Positions 32,560-44,279 of a stretch of 64,000 nt of DNA are shown piece by piece. The notes under the pieces were generated by a model. The model was given only the letters and a program-made list of their open reading frames with translations, was not told the origin of the DNA and searched no databases. The DNA lies in the NCBI RefSeq assembly GCF_014633365.1, contig NC_068338.1:11480616-11544615 (forward strand). The letters are read 5' to 3'. How positions within the stretch are numbered: the first letter of the stretch is position 1; every line of letters starts with the position of its first letter. This DNA is from Diospyros lotus. Its lineage: Eukaryota > Streptophyta > Magnoliopsida > Ericales > Ebenaceae. A program made the position numbers and the translations under genes.

Positions 32560-34240
32560 GAGATTCCCACCTCTTTCTTATTTTTTTTATTTAATAATAA
32601 TTAAATAAAATATATATAATTTATAAAAATAATATTAATAATTATTTAATTGATAAAAATAATATAATTTAAAATTATGATAGTTGACAAAATAATTTAA
32701 ATTATGATAATTATTAAATATTTTAAATAATAATGCATTATAATCATCTAAAATGTGATAATAAAATAATTTAAATTATTACTTTTCAAATTAATATTTA
32801 TTTAAAAATTTAATTATATTATAAATCAAATAAATATAATAAATTAGTTTGATATATTGGATTATTTATTATTAGTTTATTACCTCAAATAATAAATTTT
32901 TTTCTATAAATAATAATTATATTAAACAAAGACCATAGAACATTGACAGATTATCAGGGTAGATCTAGAGTCTCACAAAAAAATAATGAGGCAAAACTTG
33001 TAAACAACGAAGGTAAAACTAAACACTAAAAGGAGAATAAATTTATAAAACTAGCGATATACGACTGTCATATAAAGAGGTCAAACGATAATTAACAAAA
33101 CAATGAAGAGCTTGACGCACGAAGACGAGGATTTAGAGAGTTTAGAAATGGTTTTGATAATACTTTCATTAAAAATAAAGAGTGAATTTATTTTAAAAAT
33201 AATTTCTTTCTAATAAAATTTGAATGTTAAGTTTTAAGAACCATTATTATATACTGAATTTACACAATTATTGTCAATGTATAATAATGATTTTTTTAAT
33301 ACAAAAGAATGTCTTGATCAAGATCCAAGAGAGTGTCTCTTAGTGTCTCTAAAAGGCTTGACAAAAGAAAAACAAGTTTCGGGCGCGAACGAGATCACTT
33401 GCAAACTCTTTGATGCATAAGTCAGTTTGTATTCAAAGTGAAATTATAATTTCACTAAGATTGTGAGCATATTTTAACTTAACGAAAAGTTCTCCTATTT
33501 ATAAAGAAAAAAATACTGAGAAGGTAGGCCCTATATTCCTTTCTATATAATACAATTTCTCGGTATTGTTTCATTTTTGTGATTTTTAAAACTTAAAATA
33601 ATAAAAATTTTAACAATATTATGGTTTTTAAACTTTTTATTTATTTTTTAAATGTAGTATTTGTTTACATTTTGTACACATTTAATAAAGCCAAGTGTGC
33701 TTATTAGTAAAACTTTATATATATATATATATATAATTCAATTGCTAAATAATAATAAATTAATCTTATTTTTTAATAAAATACATTTATTACATATTAT
33801 TTTTAACATTCGAATAATTCTATTAGTTAAGTAAATAATTCAAATCATAATATATTTATCATTAACAATTAAAATTATCTCAATTTTAAAAATAAGATAT
33901 AATAAATGAATATAATCTAACAAAAAATACATTTATCAATATTTAAACATTGCCCTACTCATTCAACTTAAAGTTTCTTTTCTAAAATAAAATTATATTA
34001 TTGTCAATTCGTCATTATTTATTCGTCACACTTATTTCTATCTTAGACTAAAGATAAGAACTTCAAGATGAATACTATTAAATTTAAAAGATAAAGATTG
34101 CATAATATTATAAATAATATAAACGCTATTTAGAATAAATTTTAAAATTTTATTTAAAATTTAGTATTAATATTCAAAGAATTATTAATAATTATTTATT
34201 AACAAGTAATTAATTACTCATTATCTGACAAATAACCATA
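32560..34240. other. CACTA interior, AT-rich, nothing recognised
   Basis: Very AT-rich sequence with TA microsatellites (about 33717-33736). No coding exon, terminal repeat or target duplication could be supported on either strand. Confidence 0.5.
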
Positions 34241-35194
34241 TGTGACGCATTTTTTCTTCACCCAATATGATAAGTAATAGTAACAATTAATGTTTTGTTA
34301 ACTTGTGCACACAACACAAAAATTATCAATAACTATTGGTGACGAAACTCAACATCACTCAATGATACTCACAAATGTGACTATTTGTAATGTGTCACAA
34401 ATAGGTATTTTTCCATATATGATGCAAATAAATCATCACCCAATGTTTTCACCTTATGTGTCAACCTAAAAAATTACTAACAATGGGTGACAAAACTTAT
34501 CGTCACCTAATACTATTCATGAATATGACAATATGTAATGTGTCACAAATAGGTATTTTTGAATATGTGACACGATAGATCATCACCGAATGTAATATTG
34601 ATTAGTGACATTTCTTAAATCGTCACCATATGCATCAAATTAAAATATTACTAAGAAATGGTGATGAAATGTAATGTCACCTAATACCATTTACAAATGT
34701 GACGATATGTAATGCGTCACAAATAAGTATTCTTGTATATATGACGAAAAGAAAATCATCATCGACTATAATACTCATTATTGACATTTTAAAAGTCATC
34801 ACCTTATGCATCAAACTACAATATACTAACAATGGGTGTTGAAACTCAACGTCACCTAATATTATTCACAAATGTGACAATATCTAATGCATCACAAATA
34901 GGTTATTCTTATATACGTGACACAAATAATATCATCCCCAAATGTAACATTGATTAGTGATATTCCTAAAGTCGTCATCTTATGCAACAAACTAAAATAT
35001 TATTATCAATGGGTGACCAAAGTTAACATCACTTACTACTATTTACAATTGTGACGATGTTTAATGCTTCACAGATGGTCATTCATTTATTTGTGACACA
35101 AATGTATCCTCACCCAATATAATATTAAAATATTGACATTTTATTTTTAGTCACCTATATATACAAAGTGTTACGAAATTATTTTCCTCAATTG
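34241..35194. repeat. CACTA right subterminal tandem repeats, about 175-bp period
   Basis: The landmark AATGYRTCACAAATAGG recurs at about 34389, 34537, 34711, 34886 and 35062, giving steps of 148, 174, 175 and 176 bp. Each unit contains several GTGACGA/CGTCACC motifs like those at the left end. The array is cut by the LINE at 35195; the last 180 bp of the CACTA (37020-37199) continue the same motif type. Confidence 0.85.
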
Positions 35195-35209
35195 AGTGTT
35201 AGCGCTAAA

Positions 35210-37004
35210 TTAAAGTAAGGTCAAAAGCATTTGAGAATCTATATAAATGACTTGATACAAAAGAAGGAGAAAGTGATATATATAAATTAGCTAAAGCAGG
35301 AGAAAGAAAAACAAGGGATCTAAATCAAGTAAAATGCATAAAAGATGAAAACCAAAATGTATTAGTGAATGACGGAGCGATTAAGAAGAGATGGAAAGAG
35401 TATTTCACAAAATTATTCAATGATGGTGGCGACACAAGAGTTAGGTTAGGACATCTTAGAAATTCTGAAGGGAACGTGAGCTATACATTTTATCGACGCA
35501 TAAGTTCAAATGAAATAAGGGAAGCATTAAAAAAGATGAAAAATCATATGGCGGTGGGACCAGATAATATACCAATAGAAGCATGGAAATGCATGGGAGA
35601 AGAGGGCATCTCCTAGCTAACAAAATTATTTAATGCGATCATTAAATCAAAAAAGATCCCAGAAGAGTGGAGGAAAAATACTTTGATTCCTATATATAAG
35701 AACAAAGAAGATGTTCAAAACAGTGAAAATTATAGAGGAATTATGTTAATGAGCTATACCATGAAACTCTGGGAGAGAGTAATAGAGCAGAGGCTCAAAA
35801 AAGAAACGGAGGTCTCGAAAAATCAGTTTGATTTCATGTCTGGTAGGTCAACAATGGAAGCTATATATCTACTGAGGCGCCTAATTGAAAGGTATCGGGA
35901 TCATCAGAAGGACCTGCATATGGTGTTCATAGATCTAGAAAAGGCCTATGATAGGGTCCCTAGAGAAGTATTATGGAGGGTTTTAAAGAAAAAAATAGTC
36001 TGACTAGACTATATACAAGCCCTTAAAGACATGTATCACGGTACAGAGACAAGGGTCAGAACATGCAGAGGGGATACTGAACTGTTTAAAATTACAATAG
36101 GACTGCATTAAGGTTCTGCACTAAGTCCATACTTATTTGCTTTAGTAATGGACAAACTCACTAAAGACATTCAAAAAGAGGTGCCATGGTATATGCTATT
36201 TGCAAATGACATAGTGTTGGTGGATGAAACAAAAGAATGAGTGAACACTAAGCTTGAGTTGTGGAGAAACAATTTAGAATCTAAGGGATTTAAATTAAGT
36301 AGAAAGAAAACAGAATATATGGAATGTAAATTCAATAAGAATACAAGAGTGGAAGATGTTATAATAAAATTGGAAGACCAAATCTTACAAAGAATAGATC
36401 ATTTTCGATATTTGGGATCAATGATTTAAAAAGATGGAGAAATTCACGAGGATGTCACAAATATAATTAAGGCAGGTTGGCTAAAATGAAGAAATGCATC
36501 GGGGGTGTAATGTGATGGTAAAATCACATTAAAACTGAAAGGAAAATTCTATAGAACAACTATAAGACCAATCTTATTGTATGGCTCAGAATGTTGGGCA
36601 GTCAAATACCAGAATGAGTAAAAGACGAGCGTAGCAGAGAAGAGGATGTTAAGATGGATGTGCGGCCATACAAGAAAAGATAAAATTAGAAAGGAGGTTA
36701 TTCATAATAAGGTAGGACTAGTGCCAATCGAGGAGAAGATGAGAGAGACTAGACTAAAATGGTTTGGTCATGTGAGAAGGAGACCAAGAGACGCTCAGGT
36801 GAGGAGAGTTGATAAAATGGAATAATTAGTCAAAAAAAAAGGTAGAGGTAGACCCAAGAAGACTTTGGGAGAGACATTAAAGTTTGATATGAAGTGTATG
36901 GACCTAAATGAAGATATGACAAAAGACAGAAATACATGGAAGTTTAGAATTTATGTAGCCAACCGCACATAGTGGGATAAAGGCTGGATAAGTTGTTGTT
37001 GTTA
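35210..37004 (+). mobile_element. RTE-type LINE, 5' truncated, inserted in the CACTA
   Basis: Flanked by a 15-bp target duplication, AGTGTTAGCGCTAAA (35195-35209) and AGTGTTGGCGCTAAA (37005-37019), one transition apart. The RT frame includes [73 protein letters not shown], and LFANDIVLV in place of the catalytic F/YADD. The C-terminal part reads RPILLYGSECWAVK, RLKWFGHVRRRP and GRGRPKKTL. About eight stops interrupt it. The endonuclease is absent, as expected of 5' truncation. The 3' end is a GTT repeat (GTTGTTGTTGTTA), typical of plant RTE elements. Confidence 0.92.
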
Positions 37005-38462
37005 AGTGTTGGCGCTAAAAGTTGGTGCCAACTTATGCGTGACGATTTTTTTGACAAAATCTCAAAATCATCACCAATAAATAACAGTTCACAAATTTTG
37101 GTGACGAAATGCTTATACAGTCACCAAAAGAGTACTTTTTGTGATAAAATTCATAGCGCCACTAAAAAATTGTCACTAATAGCAAAATCTGTTTTAGTGT
37201 ACAGATTTGAGACGTCCAAGCGTCTGGCCTCTAACTTGTGATACGCAGCATGCGTTCTTTGGCAAGGAGAGCGGAATAAGAGTGCTAGCTCTTTCTCCTA
37301 TCGTGGCTTTTGTTTGGACGAAAAAAGAATGATTTTTCAACTCTTGAAAACCATAAAATAAAACCTTAATTTGGGCAACTCTTTAAAGGATATTTATAAA
37401 GGATCAAACATCCTAGGGTTTTCTAAACCCTAATGAACATGGGCTAGCCCATTTATCCTAGTTCAACTAGGATCTTAAGTGGGTTTATCCTAGTCCAACT
37501 AGAAACTTAATTAATAACCCAAATTCAATTATAAGTTTAAATAAAATATTTGGCCTAAATCTAATTCAAACACAAATATATATAATATTTAATTTAATAT
37601 TTGGCCCAAATCCAATTTAGTCCAAATATAATATTTAATTTAATATTTAGCCAAAATACTTTATTTAGCTCAAATATTAATTTAAACCAAAATATATTTT
37701 TTTCCTATTTGCTACTCCAAAAAATAGAAAATTATTAAAATAGAAACTCTTTTTTAATTTAATCAATTGTCATTTTAGAAAACTCTTTCCTTTATGACGA
37801 CACCTTGTCACATCGATGTCATTACATCTATTTGTTCTTTTTCTGTGAGAACCTACGACTGCACAACTTCTTACTGAAATGTCTCACCTAACCATACGTT
37901 CGCTCTCCTAGTTTAAGCCAATGACCATACCTTTAAGCCAAGGACCGTACGTTGACAGTGTGTCGGTACGAACACATAAGACAAGATTAGCCACTAACAA
38001 GGCGGCATGCCTACCCAATTATTCATAAGGATTCATAATCTGTAAACAACATTTCACATGAATGGTTACCGTTTAATTCGATCCTCTCGTCAATGTATCT
38101 TATGTGATCTCAAGTCTGGCGATGTGTTGCTTGATTACGATCACATGAGTTTTTTTCGGTCCGAATATCTTCACTTAATAGAAAGTGAATCAATAACTCC
38201 GTATTGATCTTTTTCACCATGGCCATGGATTTAAAGTGAATATCCACCGGAGGCGCCTTAGATACATCATCCTCTATCAAGGGATAGACGAGTCCCATCT
38301 TGGTTATGCACCCATTTCCATAAATCTCATGATATGCCCAACGATATCTAGAAATATCTCTCTTATTAAAAAATAGGGTTAAGATCACGGTGTCAACAAT
38401 TTACATTGCACGAAAAGCAAAAGAAGCAAGGACCGTTATAAGGATCAATGACAGGTTGATCC

Positions 38463-40190
38463 ACCTAGGCAGAAACTGGCGCCTCACCAGGTTGATCAGC
38501 ACCTTCCCCGTGCTGATCGGCCGCCTCCAGCACCCCCTCCAAGGCTTCACCTTCAATGATCGGGTTCATTGAACCTAGGTCCACAAGCCGACTTCCCACT
38601 GCCTCCTTAGAAGGGTCACAGCCAGTAAGATTCACCCCCAGACAGAGCAACAAAGCTTGAGTCAATGCCATGATGAAACCTTTAAGATATTGCAGAAGGG
38701 CTTCCCTCCTGGCACAGGCCTCCAAGTGAGCAACTTCTTGGCTAGAAGCATCTCGTTCCGCCTCCAACTCCTTAACCCTTTCGCCTAGCTCGACTAATTC
38801 CCGCCGAGCCTCATCCCTTTGGCCGACCACTCTTAGATAACCCTGACACTAGCCTCTTTGTCTCCACATCGATCGATGGGATTGTCCATGGCATCATCCC
38901 AATCCCACAAGCTCGGCCTCGGAGTGCGCATCAATTGGGAAGGTGCCGGCTCACCATCAACCTGACCTAAGCTCGAAGAGCTCAGGGCATCAGTAAGTGA
39001 ATTTGAACCCGAAAGACCCGCAACATTAGTAGTCGGCCCAGGACTCGAAGAACCCGGCACATCAATAACTTGGCTCAAAGAGCCTGGCACATCAGGAGCT
39101 TGATTTGAGGGACCCTGTTCGACAACTACCCTAAGTCTCTTTCGCTAAAGAGGCGCCTCCTCAACCTCTAGAGGAAGGGAGTGTCAGCGACAACTGTAGA
39201 AATTAGTTGGGCGTGAATGGGACCCTTTGGCTTTGCAGCTGTGGCTTTCCCCTTACTTACAAGCTTCATGGAAGACACCCCAATGCTCTTCTCTGCCATG
39301 CGCCTCGCCACCTTTTTCGCCATCAAACCAGATGCCCTTTGCCTTGAAACACGAAGCCCTAATGAGAGTAATCGATTAGCGAAAACCAAAACAAAGACAC
39401 GTAGTAACGACGTACCCATATACTCAGACAAAGCCCGAGGATCTTCCCCAAATTCGACAAGCTTCGCAGACTCGAGCTGGGGGGAAAATGAAAAGGCATT
39501 CGCTAGGGCCCGGTCCTCTAAATTGAGACCTTCATACTCCACCTCAATAGAGGGGTTAGATTTTGGCTGCTAGTACAGGGGGTATTTCTCATTGCCTCCC
39601 TCGTATAGGAAAAAATTGATCTCCTTCTCATTCGAGCCCACCTTAAAAAAGTTGTCTTTAAAATGTTTAAGGGATGAGGTAAAAGCCTTCAGCACCAACT
39701 TCCTCGTACGGTTGGTCAGAGAAATCTAACCACCCCGGTAGACCTTCCAGTGATAGTAGTGGAAGAAGACCGCCTTGGTAGGTTTGCGGCCAAGAAATTC
39801 AACTAGCACTTCGAAACTGCAGATGAAACCCCAACTGTTTGGGTGCAGCTACGTCGGGGCAACCTTCATCGCCTCCAAAATCAAACCTTGAAACTCGGTT
39901 AGAGGAAGTCACAACCGTAGCTTCGTAAACAACACCTCGTACATATAAAGAAACCTGAGGTCCAGGACTGAATGACAAACACGTTCTTCCCTGCCACAGG
40001 GACGGTAGATGAACTTTTCCTCCCAAGTCTTCTTTTCCCCATCCTTCTCCTTCGCCTCCCTGGTCTAGGAGGAGATCTTCTCTCTCACAGCCCCCAAAGA
40101 CGAATTTGTAGAAAACCTCGACGTGATCCGAGTAACCTCCTCATTTACCCAGTTATACGCACAAACAGAACTCGAAATTGAGATAGCCAT
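38463..40190 (-). pseudogene. Antisense ORF of Tat element B
   Basis: Minus strand, starting near 40186 with MAISISSS and YNWVNEEV. The middle reads MYEVLFTKLRL, stop, LPLTEFQGLILEAMKVAPT, stop, LHPNSWGFICSFEVLVEFLG and KAVFFHYYHWKVYRGG, which resembles the plant 'putative gypsy type transposon' domain (Pfam Transposase_28). A low-complexity region follows (MEYEGLNLEDRALANAF; SSSSLGQVDGEPAPSQ), then a coiled coil at 38830-38465 (RRELVELGERVKELEAERDA). At least five stops or frame changes. Such antisense ORFs in the 3' part of Tat elements are known, but their role is not. Confidence 0.75.
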
Positions 40191-40850
40191 CGACGAGCAG
40201 ACTAGCACACCACACTCAACTGATTTGAAGGGTGATTAACCAGAGTAATTGAACATCAAAATAAGAAAAGACAGAATAATGGTTCGAGAACGAATACAAA
40301 AGATGCGCACACACAAAGACGACACATTTTAATAGGCATCGCACGAGACGCCCAACAGACGATCGGTGGCCAACGAGATTATGCCACATGTCAGCCCTGA
40401 CGGACCTACCCTATCTAGGGCAGCAGGCCACTCCAAGCTTGTAGGCGACGCCTCACATCCTCAAACAGACGCCTCAATTCCCAGAGCTCATGGAGCCTCG
40501 CACAATCAAATAAAGGTACCAAAACAACAATCCAAAATCGACACACCGAATACCTCAAAAAGGGACAGCTCGGTCCTGGCCCACAGACCAAAATCCCAAG
40601 CATAACAAGCCGGCAAAAGAACCAAAACCATAAGGATCGAGCAAGATATGCACGAAAATTTTGACAGAAACAGAGCATCGCAAAAGGAAAAATGAAGCAA
40701 CTTGTTATTAAGCAAGGAGTACCTAACAAGATTACAAGACGCACGCCAAAGCCTATGCTACCACATAAAATCATGGCTCAGCTCGACTCTCCTCTACCGG
40801 GTCTATAAGACAGTCGTCCTTAACCTCCTTGAAAAAGCCAAAGGCCGAAA
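40191..40850. other. Element B 3' region between antisense ORFs
   Basis: No convincing coding frame or repeat. It would contain the promoter of the antisense ORF at 38463-40190 if one exists; I see no clear TATA box. Confidence 0.4.
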
Positions 40851-41980
40851 GATCTAACTCCAAAAAATCGTTAGGACGTGGGACATGGTTACCTTATACC
40901 CCTCCTTTCTCGACTCCGCCGCTTCCATCTTCGTCCTCGCCCTCTCAGACCGAGCAACTGCCACCTTGACCTTTGTTTTCATCTCCGTCGCCGTCACCTC
41001 GGATCTGGCTAACGCCGCCACCACCTCCAACTTCTTCAGCTCCGTGCCGACAGCATCCAACTGAACTTGAAGAACGTTGATTATACGATCAGCCTTATCA
41101 ACCCGCTTCTTTACCTCAATAGTGACCCCTCCACGACCTTCTTAACCTCTCCTCTTACTAATTCCCGAACCCCAGCGGAATTCTTCTTCATGGTCCGTCT
41201 TCATCTTGGAAAGCCGAGTCACCATGCCCACCTCAAGCAAGCGGCAATCCACAGCAAGTTGGAGTACCTAGTGCTCGACCTGATGAAATGCAGTTGGTGA
41301 GCCAAAACCTAGTAACCTCTTCCAGTTCGACAACAGATTAAGATAGGTGTCGACGAAAAGGTTGCTTCAAAACTCTGGGTCCTGAAACGAAACCAAGTAG
41401 CTACCACTCCAAGCGAGACTCGAACCACTGAGCGATTGAACCTTCCATTAGGACCCTTCTAACGCTTCTTATGCCGAGCCAGCTCCTAGAAAATAGTAGG
41501 CTCCCAAGAGTCAAGGCCCAGAGCCATCGTGGCAATGACCATAACAAGGGGTTGCGCGGTAGGAACAATCAGTACAAGTACAGCTAGGGCCTTCCCAGCT
41601 GCCTTGTCCGTCTGCACAGAGTCCGACGTCGCCGCAACTAAAGCCTTCCCAGCTGCTTTATCCACTGCAGCGGAGCCGAACGTGGCTTTATTTTCCTCCT
41701 TGCGAAGTATCTCCAACTCTTCCCTAATATCTTCCTTATGATATGCGAAAGTCATTCGTCCTACAAAAGAGTACGCAGACGTGAGAGCAATCAAAGATGC
41801 TACCGCTCGCAAGGTTTGCAAAAACCCTTGCACCTCTCTCCTTCTTTTTGCTAAAAATCGAGGAAACCCTAGCCTAAAAGGGATCCTTATAAAGATCGTT
41901 AAACACCGCTTACGACACATCCCAAGGTAAAAAACCACCCACCATAGATCTACTACTATGGAATCGCCACCTGTCACACA
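40850..41980 (-). pseudogene. Second antisense ORF region of element B
   Basis: Two minus-strand open stretches. 41977-41486 (163 residues) includes AYHKEDIREELEILRKEENK and two copies of DKAAGKAL generated by a roughly 54-bp tandem repeat at about 41585-41690. 41060-40854 is a charged, alanine-rich helix (LARSEVTATEMKTKVKVAVA). I do not recognise a family. They may be one decayed ORF or chance frames in GC-rich sequence. Confidence 0.35.
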
Positions 41981-42283
41981 TCTAAAGAGTTACCAATTAT
42001 AACCCATAACACCCCCATCTCTCGGGCAAAACGCCTCGAATCCCAAAATCACGCGCGTTACGAATCAACACAAAGAAAATTACTTTACCATAGAGGCCAA
42101 GCCGACTTCAGATACCTTCAGAATTAGTATCAGTTTGAATGAGACCATGCGTCAACTCGACCATCCATCTCAGTCGAGTCCTAATAACAATCCAACTCTC
42201 CAAAACTAGCGTAAGCAGCAAATTACCCAGACTTCCCTTTTCTAGCTCGAATGCTCGCTTCTCGGGCATCCGACCTGGGGGGC

Positions 42284-42806
42284 TGTGGACTCTCCAGGCC
42301 TAATCTGGCCCCTCCCTCTCTGTTCAATCCCGCCCCTCTCTCTCGGCCCAATCTGGACCATCCCTCATAGCCCAATCTCGACCCCATCCTGGCCTTGTGC
42401 CAGCCTGTAGCAACATCATTGTAGCCTCTACTGGGTATCCACACGTCCGTCCCAAATCCCATCCTCATTAATGGCGGATCCCATCCACATTAATGAGGGT
42501 CCTGTCTAAACCATGCCGCCACTTGGGAACCCCTGACGACGTCAAATACTCAATCCCATCACCTATAAATGCACGACGCATGCATGCAAGAGGATGTCTC
42601 CCCCTCCTATATCAACCAACTCTTTTTAGAGCCAAGGTATGTTTTATCTTTTGACTTATCAATACACTACCCTTTCTTTACTCTCTCACTCACTTCAGCG
42701 TCAGAGTGCTTGTAGGTGCCAGCCACCCCCCAAACGGACTCATCGTCAGAGCTCGTTCCCTACTGTTCCGTTCCAGTCTCCGACCGCTCTCTTTGGTTAA
42801 GAAGGA
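42284..42806 (+). mobile_element. 3' LTR of element B, right end slightly truncated
   Basis: Starts TGTGGAC right after a purine tract CTGGGGGGC (42275-42283), which is the polypurine tract. A TATA-like CCTATAAATG is at about 42562. It aligns to the 5' LTR until GAAGGA at 42806, after which copia sequence resumes. The final few bases (expected ...ACA) appear lost. Confidence 0.85.
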
Positions 42807-43278
42807 TAGATCACACATTCTCTTGTGCTAGAACATGTCAACAAAATAGGGTTTTAGAAAAGAAAGGTAGATCTCTTCAAGAAATGGCTAGGACCATGCT
42901 TTGTGATAAAAATCTTCCAAAATACTTTTGGGCGGAAGCAGTAAACACTACATGCCATGTTCTAAACCGAGTTTCCATAAGACCTATTCTAAAGAAAACT
43001 CCTTATGAACTATATAAAGGTAGGAAACCAAACATTGGTCACTTTCATGTTTTTGGTAGCATTTGCTACATTTTAAACAATGGGAAAGATTCCTTAGGAA
43101 ATTTTGATGCTAAGAGTGATGAAGGTATTTTCTTAGAATACTCTTCTCAAAGTAAAGGTTATAGGGTTTTGAATAAAAGAACTCTAGTTGTAGAAGAAAC
43201 AACATAAGTTATAATTGATGACATAAAAGTTGAAGTTCCTAATCCCAAAGATATTGTGAAAATTGTTGAAGATATTGG
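42807..43278 (+). pseudogene. Copia integrase, C-terminal part after the nest
   Basis: Resumes with DHTFSCARTCQQN, repeating the last 47 bases of the left part, and continues KKGRSLQEMARTMLCDKNLP, YFWAEAVNTTCHVLNRVSIR, YELYKGRKPNIGHFHVFGS and YRVLNKRTLVVEET. This is the classical end of plant copia integrase. The stretch 42716-43207 is open. It ends at a stop and a probable small insertion at 43279. Confidence 0.88.
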
Positions 43279-43535
43279 TGTTTAAGTGTTTTTGTTGTTA
43301 CTTATTGGTAGCATTGATGCACTATGTGTCCTGATTGTAGGCGATTAATTGTAGGAAGTTAAGTGTTATGTATTTGCACTGTATTAGAATGGTATGAGAG
43401 CTGACAGTATATAAGTTAGCTTCTCATTATGTACGTGACTAGTTTTTTTTCATTTTTCCTGATTTTAATTCAAGTTTGCCTGAGGTATTTTTCTACCTTT
43501 GTTTTCATTCTTTCCATTGTGAAGCTCTTGCTTCA
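43279..43535 (+). mobile_element. Possible short solo LTR inside copia pol
   Basis: A 257-bp noncoding segment starting TGTTTAAG and ending GCTTCA, with a TATATAAG-like box at about 43411, separates two blocks of copia coding sequence. No matching five-base flanks were found (ATTGG versus AAAAT), so identity is tentative; a copia-type LTR is the likeliest explanation. Confidence 0.4.
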
Positions 43536-44013
43536 AAAATGAACCTACTCAAAACATGAAAAGACTTTCATTAGATCAAAAGGAATCAAATACATTGGAG
43601 AATAACCTATTGGAGAAAGAATATGAGTATCATGAAGAAAAAGAACAAACTTTTCCAAGAGAAAGAAATTATGTCAAAGGAAATGAGATATTAGGAGATC
43701 TATCTAAGGGAATTAGAACAAAATCATCCATTAGAAATGAATGCCAATATGCTGCCTTTTGTCACAAATTGAACCTAAAAACATCAAAAAAGAATTGGAA
43801 GATGATAATTGGATTATGGCTATGCAAGAGGAATTAAATCAATTCAAAAGAAATTGAGTATGGAAATTAGTTCCAAACCCTAATGACTATCCAACTATAG
43901 GAACTAAATGGATATTTAGAAACAAAATGGATGAAAATAACATTGTAATAAGGGCCAAGAAAAAGGGATAGATTATGATGAAACTTATGCCCTGATTGCT
44001 ATGCTAGAAGCCA
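43536..44013 (+). pseudogene. Copia linker and start of reverse transcriptase, truncated
   Basis: A charged linker (NEPTQNMKRLSLDQKE, EYEYHEEKEQTFPRE) is followed by VWKLVPNPNDYPTIGTKWIF and RNKMDENNIV, the start of copia RT. After a small deletion it continues to YDETYALIAMLEA and then stops matching at about 44013. The rest of RT, RNase H and the 3' LTR are gone. Confidence 0.85.
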
Positions 44014-44188
44014 ACCACTATATAAGGCTTTGATCTGCCTTCTATTTTAGATTATTCAAGAGAATAGAAATTCGAATTTGCCTAAGTGTCTACACACTTT
44101 TGATTTCTTCCTTCTATCCTGAGATAGTTACGTAAAAATCAGCCTTCCAAGAATTAGGGCATCCATCATTGGTGCTCTCGTTGAGAGG
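44014..44188 (+). mobile_element. Element D LTR remnant and primer-binding site
   Basis: About 155 bp of LTR-like sequence, with a TATATAAGG box at about 44022, precede TGGTGCTCTCGTTGAGAG (44171-44188), a priming-site type seen in Reina-like chromoviruses. The LTR's left part is missing at the junction with copia. Confidence 0.55.
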
Positions 44189-44279
44189 ATTCTTATCCTC
44201 TCTTTCAAAGCTCTAGTGCTTGGAAGACGTTCTCAGAAGTTCCTGTCTATCCAACAGTCATCCAACAATTGCAGGATAG

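Larger units (their letters stand above)
27741..37199. mobile_element. CACTA (En/Spm-type) DNA transposon with captured gene fragments
   Basis: The left end is CACTACATGAAATTTGGTCA; the right end, on the opposite strand, is CACTAAAACAGATTTTGCTA. Both continue into TTAGTGRCRA. The three-base target duplication is TGC (27738-27740) and TAC (37200-37202), one transition apart. Subterminal regions are packed with GTGACGA/TCGTCAC motifs. No transposase (TNP2-like) is recognisable, so the element is non-autonomous. It carries an ALG1/TURAN fragment, other exon-like pieces, a MITE-like element and an RTE LINE. Total 9459 bp, about 7650 bp without the LINE. Confidence 0.9.
27588..38345 (-). mobile_element. 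Partial LTR X2 split by a CACTA transposon
   Basis: The left part, 27588-27740, starts TGAAAGTTTAGCAAGATCAC as in X1 and X3. The right part, about 37200-38345, continues the same LTR from 'agatttgag' through 'cccaacgat', then stops matching; the last roughly 570 bp of a full X LTR are missing. The split point is where the CACTA element sits. No target duplication could be recognised because the right end is truncated. Confidence 0.85.
22726..42806 (+). mobile_element. Tat element B (Ty3/gypsy) inserted in copia integrase
   Basis: Bounded by related LTRs at 22726-23294 and 42284-42806. It contains protease, RT, RNase H, archaeal-like RNase H and integrase on the plus strand and antisense ORFs in the 3' region. 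Gag is almost wholly missing: only about 280 bp separate the primer-binding site from the protease. A partial X LTR carrying a CACTA transposon sits in the 3' region. The flanking copia sequence is duplicated over 47 bp, not the usual five. Confidence 0.88.
17106..44013 (+). mobile_element. SIRE-like Ty1/copia element, outer shell of the nest
   Basis: The 5' LTR, primer-binding site, gag with zinc knuckle, protease, integrase and the start of reverse transcriptase are present in order on the plus strand. The element is interrupted in its LTR by solo LTR V and in its integrase by Tat element B. The right end is lost at about 44013, where the reading frame stops matching copia RT and chromovirus sequence begins, so no 3' LTR is visible. 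Confidence 0.8.
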
